Of a stretch of DNA of 64,000 bases, positions 35,436 through 42,656 are shown in pieces; positions within the stretch are counted from its first letter, which is position 1; each line of letters starts with the position of its first letter. Origin of the DNA: Anaerostipes amylophilus (GTDB lineage: Bacteria > Bacillota > Clostridia > Lachnospirales > Lachnospiraceae); assembly GCF_025567365.1 (NCBI RefSeq), contig NZ_JAOQJG010000002.1, positions 124,001 to 188,000 of the forward strand. Direction: 5' to 3'. The notes under the pieces are model-generated. The model was not told where the DNA came from and ran no database searches. It saw only the letters and a program-made list of their open reading frames with translations. A program made the position numbers and the translations under genes.

Positions 35436-36536
35436 ATGGCAAAGATTGATATTATATCAGGATTTTTAGGGGCAGGTAAAACAACACTGATCCAGAAATT
35501 ATTAAAAGAAGCATTAAAAGGAGAGAAAGTCGTACTGATCGAGAATGAATTTGGTGAGATCGGTATTGATGGTGGATTCTTAAAAGATGCAGGAATCGAA
35601 GTAACAGAGATGAATTCAGGATGTATCTGTTGTTCCTTAGTTGGAGACTTTGGAAGTGCATTAAAAGAAGTTGTAACACAGTATGATCCAGACCGTATCA
35701 TCATTGAACCATCAGGAGTTGGTAAATTATCTGATGTGATCAAAGCGGTACAGGGTGTTGCAGAAGATGTTGATTTAGACTTAAACAGTTTTGTAACAGT
35801 TGCAGATGCAAAGAAATGCAAGATGTATATCAAAAACTTCGGTGAGTTCTACAATAATCAGGTAGAATATGCAGGATCTATCATTTTAAGCCGTACAGGA
35901 GATGTAGCAGAAGATAAGTTAAATGAAAGCGTAGCACTTCTTCGTGAACATAATGAAAAAGCAGCGATCATCACAACACCATGGGATGAACTTTCAGGAG
36001 AACAGATCTTAAAAGTTATGGAAGACGGAAATGATATGGCCAAAGAATTATTAGAAGAAGAGGAAATCTGCCCTGTATGCGGTGGACATCATGACCATGA
36101 ACACGAACATGAGCATCATCATCATGATCATGACGAAGAATGCGGATGCGGATGCGGACACGATCATGAACACGAACATCATCATCACGATCATGACGAA
36201 GAATGCGGATGTGGATGCGGACATGACCATGATCATGATCATCATCACCACCATCATCATGCAGATGAAGTATTTACAAGCTGGGGTAAAGAAACACCTA
36301 AGAAATATAAGAAAGAAGAACTGGAAGAAATCTTACAGAAATTATCTAAAGATGACAGTTATGGCATGATCTTAAGGTCCAAAGGTATCTTACAGACAGA
36401 AGACGGATCATGGGTTCAGTTTGACCTTGTTCCAGGGGAATATGAAATCCGTGAAGGAAGTGCGGATTACACAGGAAGAATCTGTGTCATTGGATCTAAA
36501 TTAAAAGAAGATGAATTAGAAGGTTTATTCTTTTAA
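35436..36536 (+). CDS. COG0523 (CobW-like) metal-chaperone GTPase with His/Cys-rich insert
   Basis: 366 residues. Residues 6-20 hold the P-loop (GFLGAGKTTLI), followed by ENEFGEIGIDGGFL and the metal-binding CxCC motif in SGCICCSLVGDFG near residue 66. About residues 211-276 are a His/Asp/Glu/Cys-rich insert in which HHHHDHDEECGCGCGHDH occurs twice in tandem. The CobW C-terminal domain follows (GMILRSKGIL to the end). Such proteins bind zinc, cobalt or nickel and deliver it using GTP. The partner GTPase is eighteen bases downstream. Confidence 0.92.
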   Translation: MAKIDIISGFLGAGKTTLIQKLLKEALKGEKVVLIENEFGEIGIDGGFLKDAGIEVTEMNSGCICCSLVGDFGSALKEVVTQYDPDRIIIEPSGVGKLSDVIKAVQGVAEDVDLDLNSFVTVADAKKCKMYIKNFGEFYNNQVEYAGSIILSRTGDVAEDKLNESVALLREHNEKAAIITTPWDELSGEQILKVMEDGNDMAKELLEEEEICPVCGGHHDHEHEHEHHHHDHDEECGCGCGHDHEHEHHHHDHDEECGCGCGHDHDHDHHHHHHHADEVFTSWGKETPKKYKKEELEEILQKLSKDDSYGMILRSKGILQTEDGSWVQFDLVPGEYEIREGSADYTGRICVIGSKLKEDELEGLFF

Positions 36537-36554
36537 ATAACAGGAGGAAAAAAG

Positions 36555-37508
36555 ATGTACGAAATACCGGCATACCTGGTATGGGGATTTTTAGAGAGTG
36601 GAAAATCCACATTGATTAAAGAAACATTAAGCCAGGATTATTTTAATGACGGCGAGAAAACAATGATCCTTACATTTGAAGAAGGAGAAGTCGAATATGA
36701 CAAAGAAATGCTGGAGAAGACAAATTCTTTCGTGATCAATATTGAAAAAATAGAAGATTTTACAAAAGAATTTGTCAGAGCATGTCAGAGAAATTATTAT
36801 CCAGATCGTGTTATGATCGAATACAATGGAATGTATTCCATTGATGATCTGATGGATGTGATCGATGAGACAGATCTTGAATTATATCAGGCGATCGTAA
36901 CGGTTGATGCATCCACAGCTGATATGTATCTAAAGAACATGAAATCTTTATTTATGGAAATGTTTAAGATGGCAGATCTTGTCATTTTCAACCGCTGTGA
37001 TGATAACACGAATATGGGAAGTTTCCGAAGAAGTATCAAAGCAGTTAATCCAAGAGCACAGGTAGGGTTCGAACGTGCCGATGGAAAAGAAATGGAACAG
37101 GATGAACTTCTTCCATATGATGTGAACGCAGAAGTGATCAAAGTCGAAGATGAAGATTATGGAATCTGGTATATTGATGCTATGGAACGTCCACAGGTTT
37201 ATGAAGGAAAGACAGTGGAAATGCGAGTTCAGGTTCAGAGAAGTCCTAAGATGCCTCCAGGAATGATCATCCCTGGACGTAAAGCAATGACTTGCTGTGA
37301 AGATGATATGACATTTATCGGATATCTGTGTAGATTAAATCATACAAAATCTAAGACATTAAAGAGAATTCTCAATAATGAATGGGTTACATTAACAGCA
37401 CAGATTCATTCAGAATACAACGAAGCATATGATAAGACAATGCCAATCCTGACAGCGATCCGTATTGAAAAATCAGAACCACCAAAAGAACAACTGGTAT
37501 ATTTCTAG
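36555..37508 (+). CDS. CobW-like GTPase fused to a YcgQ/DUF1980-like C-terminus
   Basis: 317 residues. The P-loop is GFLESGKSTLI at residues 11-21, then TFEEGEVEYDKEML. The GTPase domain lacks the CxCC motif of its neighbour (TNSFVINIEKI at that place). The C-terminal 100 residues (GKTVEMRVQVQRSP, RKAMTCCEDDMTFIGYLCR, WVTLTAQIHSEYN) resemble the C-terminal domain of YcgQ/TIGR03943 proteins, which pair with YcgR-like permeases. No permease gene is adjacent. GTPase is sure; the tail assignment is by pattern only. Confidence 0.8.
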   Translation: MYEIPAYLVWGFLESGKSTLIKETLSQDYFNDGEKTMILTFEEGEVEYDKEMLEKTNSFVINIEKIEDFTKEFVRACQRNYYPDRVMIEYNGMYSIDDLMDVIDETDLELYQAIVTVDASTADMYLKNMKSLFMEMFKMADLVIFNRCDDNTNMGSFRRSIKAVNPRAQVGFERADGKEMEQDELLPYDVNAEVIKVEDEDYGIWYIDAMERPQVYEGKTVEMRVQVQRSPKMPPGMIIPGRKAMTCCEDDMTFIGYLCRLNHTKSKTLKRILNNEWVTLTAQIHSEYNEAYDKTMPILTAIRIEKSEPPKEQLVYF

Positions 37509-37535
37509 ATTTTAAAGTTAGGATAGGAAATAAAA

Positions 37536-37872
37536 ATGCAGCGAAATTTAACAAAAGGACCGATTACGGTCAATTTATTACTTTTCGCCCTGCCATTAAT
37601 GTTTGGAAATCTATTACAACAGCTGTACAATGTAGCAGACACCTGGGTTGTCGGAAGATACCTAGGTGCCAATGCATTTGCCGCCGCAGTGAAGATAGAC
37701 TCCTTCGCATACATGCCAGTACAAGACTTCGGAAATGCATTTTCAACCTACGTGGCACAAAACTACGGGGCAAAGGAAGAAAAACGAATTAAAGGGAATC
37801 TGGATGTCAGTGCCGATAGGGTGGTTTTTGGCGGACATTATTGGAATTTTCTACTATTTTAAATCAAAATAA
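37536..37872 (+). pseudogene. MATE efflux transporter, internally deleted remnant
   Basis: Three pieces of one MATE gene are joined. Codons from 37536 give the true N-terminus (NLTKGPITVNLLLFALPLMFGN, split here, and LYNVADTWVVGRYLGANAFAA). This runs into VKIDSFAYMPVQDFGNAFSTY, which belongs to the second half. After about 37810, in another frame, VPIGWFLADIIGIFYYFKSK-stop is the natural C-terminus. A full protein has about 450 residues; at least two deletions removed about three quarters. It cannot be functional. Confidence 0.85.
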
Positions 37873-37906
37873 TAGAAAAAGAAATTCCTTTTATTTTCCG
37901 CTAGCG

Positions 37907-37942
37907 AATATTCAACCAATAATTAACGTTATCAAACTCTAG
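37907..37942. repeat. Half-copy of family B palindromic element
   Basis: AATATTCAACCAATAATT then AACGTTATCAAAC at 37907-37936 matches the outer right arm of the 32503-32630 element with only scattered changes. The 30-bp stem itself is missing. Confidence 0.55.
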
Positions 37943-37988
37943 AAACCTGCATAAACTGTAAAAACAACATTTACAGGGGGCTTTTCCA

Positions 37989-38237
37989 TTGAAGAAATAC
38001 ATGGAAGAACGGGTTATTGAAAGTGCAACTTACATTATCGAGCACAATGCAACCGTCCGCCAGACAGCTAAGCAGTTTGGAGTCAGCAAAAGCACAGTAC
38101 ATAAGGATGTGACAGAACGATTAGAGATGATCAACAAAACACTTGCAAGACAAGCAAGGAAAGTGCTTGATATCAACAAATCGGAACGTCATATCCGGGG
38201 TGGGATGGCAACAAAGGAGAAATATCTTCATAAGTAA
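37989..38237 (+). CDS. spoIIID: Sporulation transcriptional regulator SpoIIID
   Basis: 82 residues, the size of B. subtilis SpoIIID. The start is TTG 37989 with AGGGGG eight bases before it, giving MKKYMEERVIESATYI as in orthologues. The helix-turn-helix (TVRQTAKQFGVSKSTVHKDV, residues 22-41) and RHIRGGMATKEKY tail are diagnostic. It controls mother-cell genes with sigma-E during endospore formation, so the organism is or was a spore former. It is intact although both flanks are decayed. Confidence 0.95.
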   Translation: MKKYMEERVIESATYIIEHNATVRQTAKQFGVSKSTVHKDVTERLEMINKTLARQARKVLDINKSERHIRGGMATKEKYLHK

Positions 38238-38240
38238 TAA

Positions 38241-38284
38241 AAATAATACCATTCAACAAAAAATGTGAATGGTATTATTTTTAT
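38241..38284 (+). terminator. Terminator after spoIIID
   Basis: AAAATAATACCATTCA pairs with TGAATGGTATTATTTT, ten-base loop, ending in a T run. Confidence 0.85.
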
Positions 38285-38298
38285 GCAAAACATATTGT

Positions 38299-38687
38299 TA
38301 TTCATCTTCAGTAGAAGCTGTATATTTTTCATAAATCTGCATCAGATCACGTCTACGTTTTATATCAACTTTTGCAAATATATTATGAATATGAGCTTTT
38401 GTAGTACCAACGGAAATACATAAAGTTTCAATGATCTCTGTATTGTTCATATCATCAAGGAGTAGTTTTAAGATATCCTGTTCTCTTGTGGTTAATTAAT
38501 ATTTTTTACAGAACAGATAAAATTTAGAATAATCTGTTTCTTCATCTTCTTGTGTTGATAGAGCTGCATTAACCTCTGGTAAATAGATTCTGCAGGATTC
38601 TTTCACATCATAGGAAGAATGCACCATTAATTCAGCTATAATCTTAGTTAGCATACGGATACAGATCAAAGCAAGAAAGATGATCAA
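38299..38687 (-). pseudogene. LuxR-type regulator remnant with in-frame stop
   Basis: On -, the last part reads LTTREQDILKLLLDDMNNTE and then ISVGTTKAHIHNIFAKVDIKRR, a LuxR/GerE helix-turn-helix. Just before it FYLFCKKY ends in TAA in the same frame, and upstream only about 60 residues with one hydrophobic segment (FLALICIRMLTKIIAEL) remain. A membrane-attached LuxR regulator has lost its N-terminal sensor and gained a stop. Confidence 0.8.
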
Positions 38688-38696
38688 AGGATTACA

Positions 38697-38831
38697 ATGG
38701 CAGAAATATTAAAAGAAGGAATGCTGGCCGAAGTGATCGTGTTAGATAGAAATCTGTTCGAGGTTAAGCCAAAAGAAATATTAGATACGAAAGTATTGGT
38801 TACGATCATGGACGGAGAGATTATCTATTAG
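38697..38831 (+). pseudogene. Amidohydrolase C-terminal fragment
   Basis: 44 codons ending MLAEVIVLDRNLFEVKP, then KEILDTKVLVTIMDGEIIY. This is the extreme C-terminus of YtcJ-like amidohydrolases (-ADFVVLDRN- ... -V-TIVDGEIVY). All catalytic metal ligands are missing. Confidence 0.7.
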
Positions 38832-38898
38832 AGGAAGTAAAAGGTGTGAAGTGGCGGAAGCTAAATTGAAAAGGAAGTAATCAGAAAGTGCAACTTAT

Positions 38899-39420
38899 AT
38901 ATTTGATTAATTATTCAGTTAAAGGGATAAAATCATTAGATGAAGATGTGAAACTATCATTTTATAAAAAACAATTTCTAAAAATCCAGATATGAATGGA
39001 TATAATATCAAAGGAATTTACGGAATGAATGGATCGGGAAAATCGGGAATAGTGACTTCAGTTAAGATTTTAAAGAGTATTCTTACAGATTCAGGTTATT
39101 TAAACAATCCAATTATCCATTGAAAGCGATTTTATGGTGAAAATTCTTGATTCTCTTGTTGTATGTCGTTATAAGTTAATTTTATCAAAAGATGTTACAG
39201 GAAGATACTATTGTATATAAGCGATTATCTACAAAAAAAGCTACTTCAAGAAGTGATAATATGAAAATTATTTTTGAAGTTATTAATGGAAATATAAAAA
39301 TATAGAAATATAGAAATATTAGAGATTGATGATGGCGAATTATTGAAGGATGTAATTGAAAAAACAAGAAATTTACTGACGATGGAATCAATGAGTAGTT
39401 TATTTTATGAAAAATTTTTA
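38899..39420 (+). pseudogene. AAA (OLD/AAA_15-like) ATPase remnant
   Basis: From about 38899 the frame reads LINYSVKGIKSLDEDVKLSFY, then after a frame change NIKGIYGMNGSGKSGIVTSVKIL, a Walker A of the AAA_15/OLD group, then a stop. Further fragments (YKLILSKDVTGRY; RNLLTMESMSSLFYEKFLIP) continue in shifting frames. Such ATPases are often paired with nucleases in defence-type modules. The gene is dead. Confidence 0.65.
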
Positions 39421-39499
39421 ATTCCAGAGGCAAAGAAAAAAACATTACAAAATATAATGGAAAAGAGTATATATATGGTTACTTTTTTTCTTTGGAAGA

Positions 39500-39760
39500 A
39501 AACTACATGTTTATTTAGATCAATCATTAGAGGAAAAAGGTCGCCAGGAAGGACGATTAGAAGGCAGATTACAAGGACAAACCGAAAATAAGCTTAAGTT
39601 AATCGTGAAAAAAATCCATAAAAATAAATCTTTTGACCAAATTGTAGATGAGTTAGAAGAAGGTGCGGATGTTGTGCAGCCTTTGTATGATTTTGTATTG
39701 AAGCATATAGATTTGAACGAGGATGAAATGGTTCAGAAGTATCTTGAGAATATTGAATAA
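39500..39760 (+). pseudogene. Rpn/PD-(D/E)XK nuclease family C-terminal fragment
   Basis: 86 codons: KLHVYLDQSLEEKGRQEGRL, then EGRLQGQTENKLKLIVKKI and DELEEGADVVQPLYDF. The EGR-EGR repeat and the following helices are the usual tail of Rpn (transposase_31/YhgA-like) recombination-promoting nucleases. The catalytic N-terminal domain is missing. A more N-terminal piece of a relative lies at 42657. Confidence 0.7.
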
Positions 39761-39772
39761 CTTATTATCTAT

Positions 39773-39820
39773 AAAATATGGAGAAGGAAGTCCTTTATGC
39801 AACTTCTTTCTCCATATTTT
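39773..39820. terminator. Bidirectional terminator at the end of the radical SAM gene
   Basis: AAAATATGGAGAAGGAAGT pairs with ACTTCTTTCTCCATATTTT (one G-T pair), ten-base loop. It lies six bases past the - strand stop at 39826. Confidence 0.85.
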
Positions 39821-39825
39821 GCTTC

Positions 39826-40932
39826 TTAGTAAAACTCTTTTAAATTACTAACTGTTTCCTTCGTATATTCACATAAATATTTTGAAACGCCCTCAGAATC
39901 TCCACATTCTGCAATCGCTGCCGCTGCACATGTATTACATACATGTCTTAATTTACATTGATTACATTCCATGCTTGTTTTGATCTCTTCTGTTTCTTTC
40001 ACGATCTTATTCCACAATGTCATAAAATCATCCGTTGTGTCAAAGGCATCATAACTTGGCTGATCTAACACGACACATGAACGTATCATACCTTGCCAAT
40101 TAATAACAAACGAACTCTGCCCAGCCCGGCATGTCATATGCCCAGGACAGGCATCTCCTTCTTCTGTATGTTCTGCCAGATAAATGGTCTGCTTCGCATA
40201 TTGCTCAAAAAGTTCATCCCCCATTTCCCGGTGTAAGATTTCAACCCTTGCCTTTGCAGCATCCTCTGGGTTTAATCTCTCATGAAAATTAAAAGGAGTT
40301 GTCCGCTCACGCACGGATGGATACATATAAGTATCGATCCGAACTGGGATATCATACTTTTCTCCGATATCTATGATTTCCATCCTGTCATGAAAATTCT
40401 TCTTCACAAGGCTTCCATTGATCTTGACATCAATCTTATATTTTTTTAATAATTCAATCCCTCTGATCGTTTTGTCAAATCCATCCTTCATATGGCATAG
40501 CTTCTCGTATGTCTCATTCTTTGATCCATATAAAGTTATATTTATCCTTCTTGGCTTATTCTTCGCAAAAAATTCCGCCCATTCCTCATTGATCAACGTC
40601 CCATTGGTATTGAGCGTAAGGATCATACCCATATCTTTTAATGCACAGTATAATTCTTTAAATTGAGGGAATAATAAAGGCTCTCCACCCGTTAACAACA
40701 AGAACAATGTCCCTGCATCTTTCATTTGCTTTGCAAGGGAAATCCATTCATCCAAACTTCGCAATCTTCCTTGGGACTGCATTTCTTGTTTGGATAAATG
40801 GACGTAGCACATGTCACAGTTTAAGTTGCAGAGAGGCAATAACTCCAGTACTCCATAAAGCGGAATACGGTTCCTTGCTGCCTTTGCGAAAAGTTGGCGT
40901 TCGAAGGTAGTGTTAGTGTCAAATAGGTCCAT
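39826..40932 (-). CDS. Radical SAM/SPASM-type maturase, putative RiPP enzyme
   Basis: ATG 40932 follows AGGGAGAG and gives 368 residues. The radical SAM cluster is CNLNCDMC (Cys35, 39, 42), followed by LTGGEPLLF and LNTNGTLI. The C-terminal part has auxiliary iron-sulfur cysteines typical of SPASM/twitch domains: ACPGHMTCRAGQ and MECNQCKLRHVCNTC, then AECGD and YLCEY. Such enzymes install thioether, carbon-carbon or related links in ribosomal peptides. Three genes with a shared leader are adjacent, which strongly suggests peptide maturation. The reaction is unknown. Confidence 0.85.
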   Translation of the reverse strand: MDLFDTNTTFERQLFAKAARNRIPLYGVLELLPLCNLNCDMCYVHLSKQEMQSQGRLRSLDEWISLAKQMKDAGTLFLLLTGGEPLLFPQFKELYCALKDMGMILTLNTNGTLINEEWAEFFAKNKPRRINITLYGSKNETYEKLCHMKDGFDKTIRGIELLKKYKIDVKINGSLVKKNFHDRMEIIDIGEKYDIPVRIDTYMYPSVRERTTPFNFHERLNPEDAAKARVEILHREMGDELFEQYAKQTIYLAEHTEEGDACPGHMTCRAGQSSFVINWQGMIRSCVVLDQPSYDAFDTTDDFMTLWNKIVKETEEIKTSMECNQCKLRHVCNTCAAAAIAECGDSEGVSKYLCEYTKETVSNLKEFY

Positions 40933-40950
40933 GATCACTCTCCCTGTAAT

Positions 40951-40980
40951 AAAAAAGAACCGGTAGGTCGGTTCTTTTTT
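40951..40980 (-). terminator. Terminator between precursor 1 and the radical SAM gene
   Basis: AAAAAAGAACCG with CGGTTCTTTTTT and a six-base loop, symmetrical on both strands. It follows the stop of the precursor gene by eight bases and precedes the maturase start. Leaky readthrough would give an excess of precursor. Confidence 0.8.
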
Positions 40981-40987
40981 GTATTTT

Positions 40988-41404
40988 TTATGATTTCGCT
41001 GTTGACCATTCATTTATATTTAAATTAGTTGTACAATGCACGTTATTTCCATCCTCCCCTCTCCAAACAATAACATTTAAAAGAGTATCTCCTCTCAAAT
41101 AATATCCATCCCTAAATTCATCCTTTGAATTAGCTTTATGTGTCGTGTCACATGCATGATATAAACTAGTTAAATATTTGTCTGCCGAATATTTCTTTGG
41201 CTTTCCATTAACCCAGTCTCTTCCCCCTTCTGTTTGTAACCCTGCTTTTCCATTTGTCTCCAAATAAACTGTACCATAACGATCATTCCTTCCTGCATTA
41301 CATTGAAAATTATAAACCTTTCCACTCTCTCCACAAGCCGCCACATACTCATTCGGTGTAAATTCTTCTATATAAGCACTTGGTCTTTCATATCTTTTTT
41401 TCAT
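40988..41404 (-). CDS. Putative RiPP-like precursor 1 with NEYVAAC leader
   Basis: ATG 41404 follows AAGGGGAAAAG and gives 138 residues; the upstream frame to 41431 is leader RNA. The first 24 residues (MKKRYERPSAYIEEF, then TPNEYVAAC) are shared with the genes at 41505 and 41920. The body of 114 residues is polar, with Gly, Asn and Asp and three more Cys, and ends DGNNVHCTTNLNINEW. There is no signal peptide or membrane segment. It is large for a RiPP core. I recognise no function for the body. Confidence 0.7.
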   Translation of the reverse strand: MKKRYERPSAYIEEFTPNEYVAACGESGKVYNFQCNAGRNDRYGTVYLETNGKAGLQTEGGRDWVNGKPKKYSADKYLTSLYHACDTTHKANSKDEFRDGYYLRGDTLLNVIVWRGEDGNNVHCTTNLNINEWSTAKS

Positions 41405-41484
41405 AATCTTTTCCCCTTTCCTTCTATACAAATTCTATCTTCATCTTATATTGCACATTCTGCAATATCTTTTTTCATGACTAT

Positions 41485-41513
41485 ATTATACTAGAATCTT
41501 CCATTTAATGCAA
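41485..41513 (-). promoter_or_regulatory. Promoter of precursor 1
   Basis: On -, TTGCAT, 17-bp spacer, TATAAT (41508-41513 and 41485-41490 on +). The -35 box overlaps the end of precursor 2. The leader contains an ATATTGCA/TGCAATAT hairpin near 41451-41471. Confidence 0.6.
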
Positions 41514-41660
41514 TAAACCATCTGTAAAAGGCATCTTTTTTTCGTAATCTGCTATTTCAATATACATATCCTGAATGACACCTGTAATACAAGCAGCTAT
41601 GTATTCGTTTGCCTTGAATACTTCTTCATAAGCCATTGGCTTTTCATACATTCTCTTCAT
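41505..41660 (-). CDS. Putative RiPP precursor 2 with NEYIAAC leader
   Basis: ATG 41660 follows AAGGGGAAG and gives 51 residues. The leader is MKRMYEKPMAYEEVF, then KANEYIAAC; the short core ITGVIQDMYIEIADYEKKMP and seven more residues has no cysteine. Its size is that of a classical RiPP precursor. It lies between precursor 1 and a divergent third precursor, and has its own promoter. Truncation of a longer body by a stop is an alternative. Confidence 0.65.
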   Translation of the reverse strand: MKRMYEKPMAYEEVFKANEYIAACITGVIQDMYIEIADYEKKMPFTDGLLH

Positions 41661-41728
41661 AACAACTTCCCCTTTCATAATCTTATATTTCAACAAACCG
41701 TCATCTTTTGATTTAATATTTTAACTTT

Positions 41729-41757
41729 ATTATAGTCTGAAATCCTGGATTTTTCAA
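41729..41757 (-). promoter_or_regulatory. Promoter of precursor 2
   Basis: On -, TTGAAA, 17-bp spacer, TATAAT (41752-41757 and 41729-41734 on +). Near-consensus. Confidence 0.7.
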
Positions 41758-41848
41758 TCATTTGTAAAAAAATACTTATTTTTTCGCAATCTACCAGTAA
41801 ATAATCTTAAGTTCACATGTAATCTCTTCTCATATCATAATTTCCTTA

Positions 41849-41854
41849 TATAAT
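41849..41854 (+). promoter_or_regulatory. Candidate -10 element for precursor 3
   Basis: TATAAT in the context TTATATAATG, 66 bases before ATG 41920. No good -35 is seen 17 bases upstream. The leader contains the palindrome AAGTATACTT near 41876-41885. Confidence 0.4.
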
Positions 41855-41919
41855 GATGTTGTATATTTTAAGGGGAAGTATACTTATTACGACTAAATTA
41901 ATACATTAGGGGGAATTTT

Positions 41920-42327
41920 ATGAAACGAAAATACGAACGTCCTATGGCTTTTGAAGAAACATTTATGACCAATGAGTATGTAGCCGCTTGCTGGGGTGTT
42001 GCCTGCTCAATAGATTCTGCCAATAAAGTGGATAAAGGTCATTATGGAGTAGATCATGTTGCTAAACATTGTGGACTTGATACAAATCAGCATATTTACA
42101 CAAATTCAAAAGGTGTTGCAGTTTCTATGATCGAAGAAGGAACTGATGGTTTAGGAAATTTACCTTGTAATTTATACACTGATTCCAGTTATCGATATTC
42201 AAAATCCTACTCTTCTGTTAAACAAGGAGACTACATTTATTGGACAACTACGAGTAGTGATGGTCGAACTTGGCATCATCAAGGACGTGTAAAATCTACA
42301 TACAAAAACAGACCAAATCATTCTTAA
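41920..42327 (+). CDS. Putative RiPP-like precursor 3 with NEYVAAC leader
   Basis: 135 residues, read away from the other two. GGGGGAA precedes the ATG. The leader is MKRKYERPMAFEETF, then MTNEYVAAC, followed at once by WGVACSIDS. The body has Cys at AKHCGLDT and LPCNLYTD, many Ser, Thr and Tyr, and ends in IYWTTTSSDGRTWHHQGRV and a basic tail. The end resembles precursor 1 (a Trp-strand, DG turn, then H or C). No signal peptide. Function unknown. Confidence 0.7.
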   Translation: MKRKYERPMAFEETFMTNEYVAACWGVACSIDSANKVDKGHYGVDHVAKHCGLDTNQHIYTNSKGVAVSMIEEGTDGLGNLPCNLYTDSSYRYSKSYSSVKQGDYIYWTTTSSDGRTWHHQGRVKSTYKNRPNHS

Positions 42328-42366
42328 TTTTATACTGATAATAACAAAAGAGATAGGTTTTTATTC

Positions 42367-42391
42367 AATGTCATTAAGTTAAGATGACATT
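42367..42391 (+). other. Small hairpin after precursor 3
   Basis: AATGTCAT with ATGACATT and a nine-base loop, 40 bases after the stop. No T run follows, so it is a weak terminator or an RNA-stability element. Confidence 0.4.
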
Positions 42392-42400
42392 GGTTCGTCC

Positions 42401-42628
42401 CTAACTCTTTTTCATTATCTTTAAAATTTTATTTCTCACTTTACCATTCATATAATATTCGTTTAATTTGTTCTTAAGATATTGAAATTTTGTTTTGGAT
42501 GTTTCCTCTACTACTTTTCCAATGATTTAGAACTTATCAGACGAATTCTGTGTTAACACTCAATAATTATCTGTTAAGAAATAATCTGCTATCGCTCTCG
42601 GCAGCTCATATCTTCTTTTTTGTTTCAT
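42401..42628 (-). pseudogene. Decayed small ORF, possibly a fourth leader-bearing gene
   Basis: On -, from ATG 42628 the frame reads MKQKRRYELPRAIADYFL, then TDNY, stop, VLTQNSSDKF, stop, and IIGKVVEETSKTKFQYLKNK to KIMKKS-stop. The start (basic, RYE-x-P-x-A, aromatic, then N-Y) weakly resembles the NEYVAAC leaders. Two in-frame stops show it is no longer coding. Confidence 0.35.
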
Positions 42629-42656
42629 TATTTATGCTTATCTTATTTTACATATA

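Noticed and set aside
36097..36262. Direct repeats that look at first like a repeat array
   Set aside because: They are tandem copies within coding sequence for a metal-binding insert; no spacers of uniform length and no cas genes.
36082..36369. A 95-residue Met/Ile-rich frame on + over the His-rich region, and its 69-residue mirror on -
   Set aside because: Both are frame shadows of the CAT/CAC and GAT codon repeats of the GTPase insert; composition is repetitive and no ribosome site exists.
37060..37080. GGTTCGAAC-like T-loop resembling a tRNA
   Set aside because: It lies inside the second GTPase gene, and no acceptor stem or anticodon arm can be paired around it.
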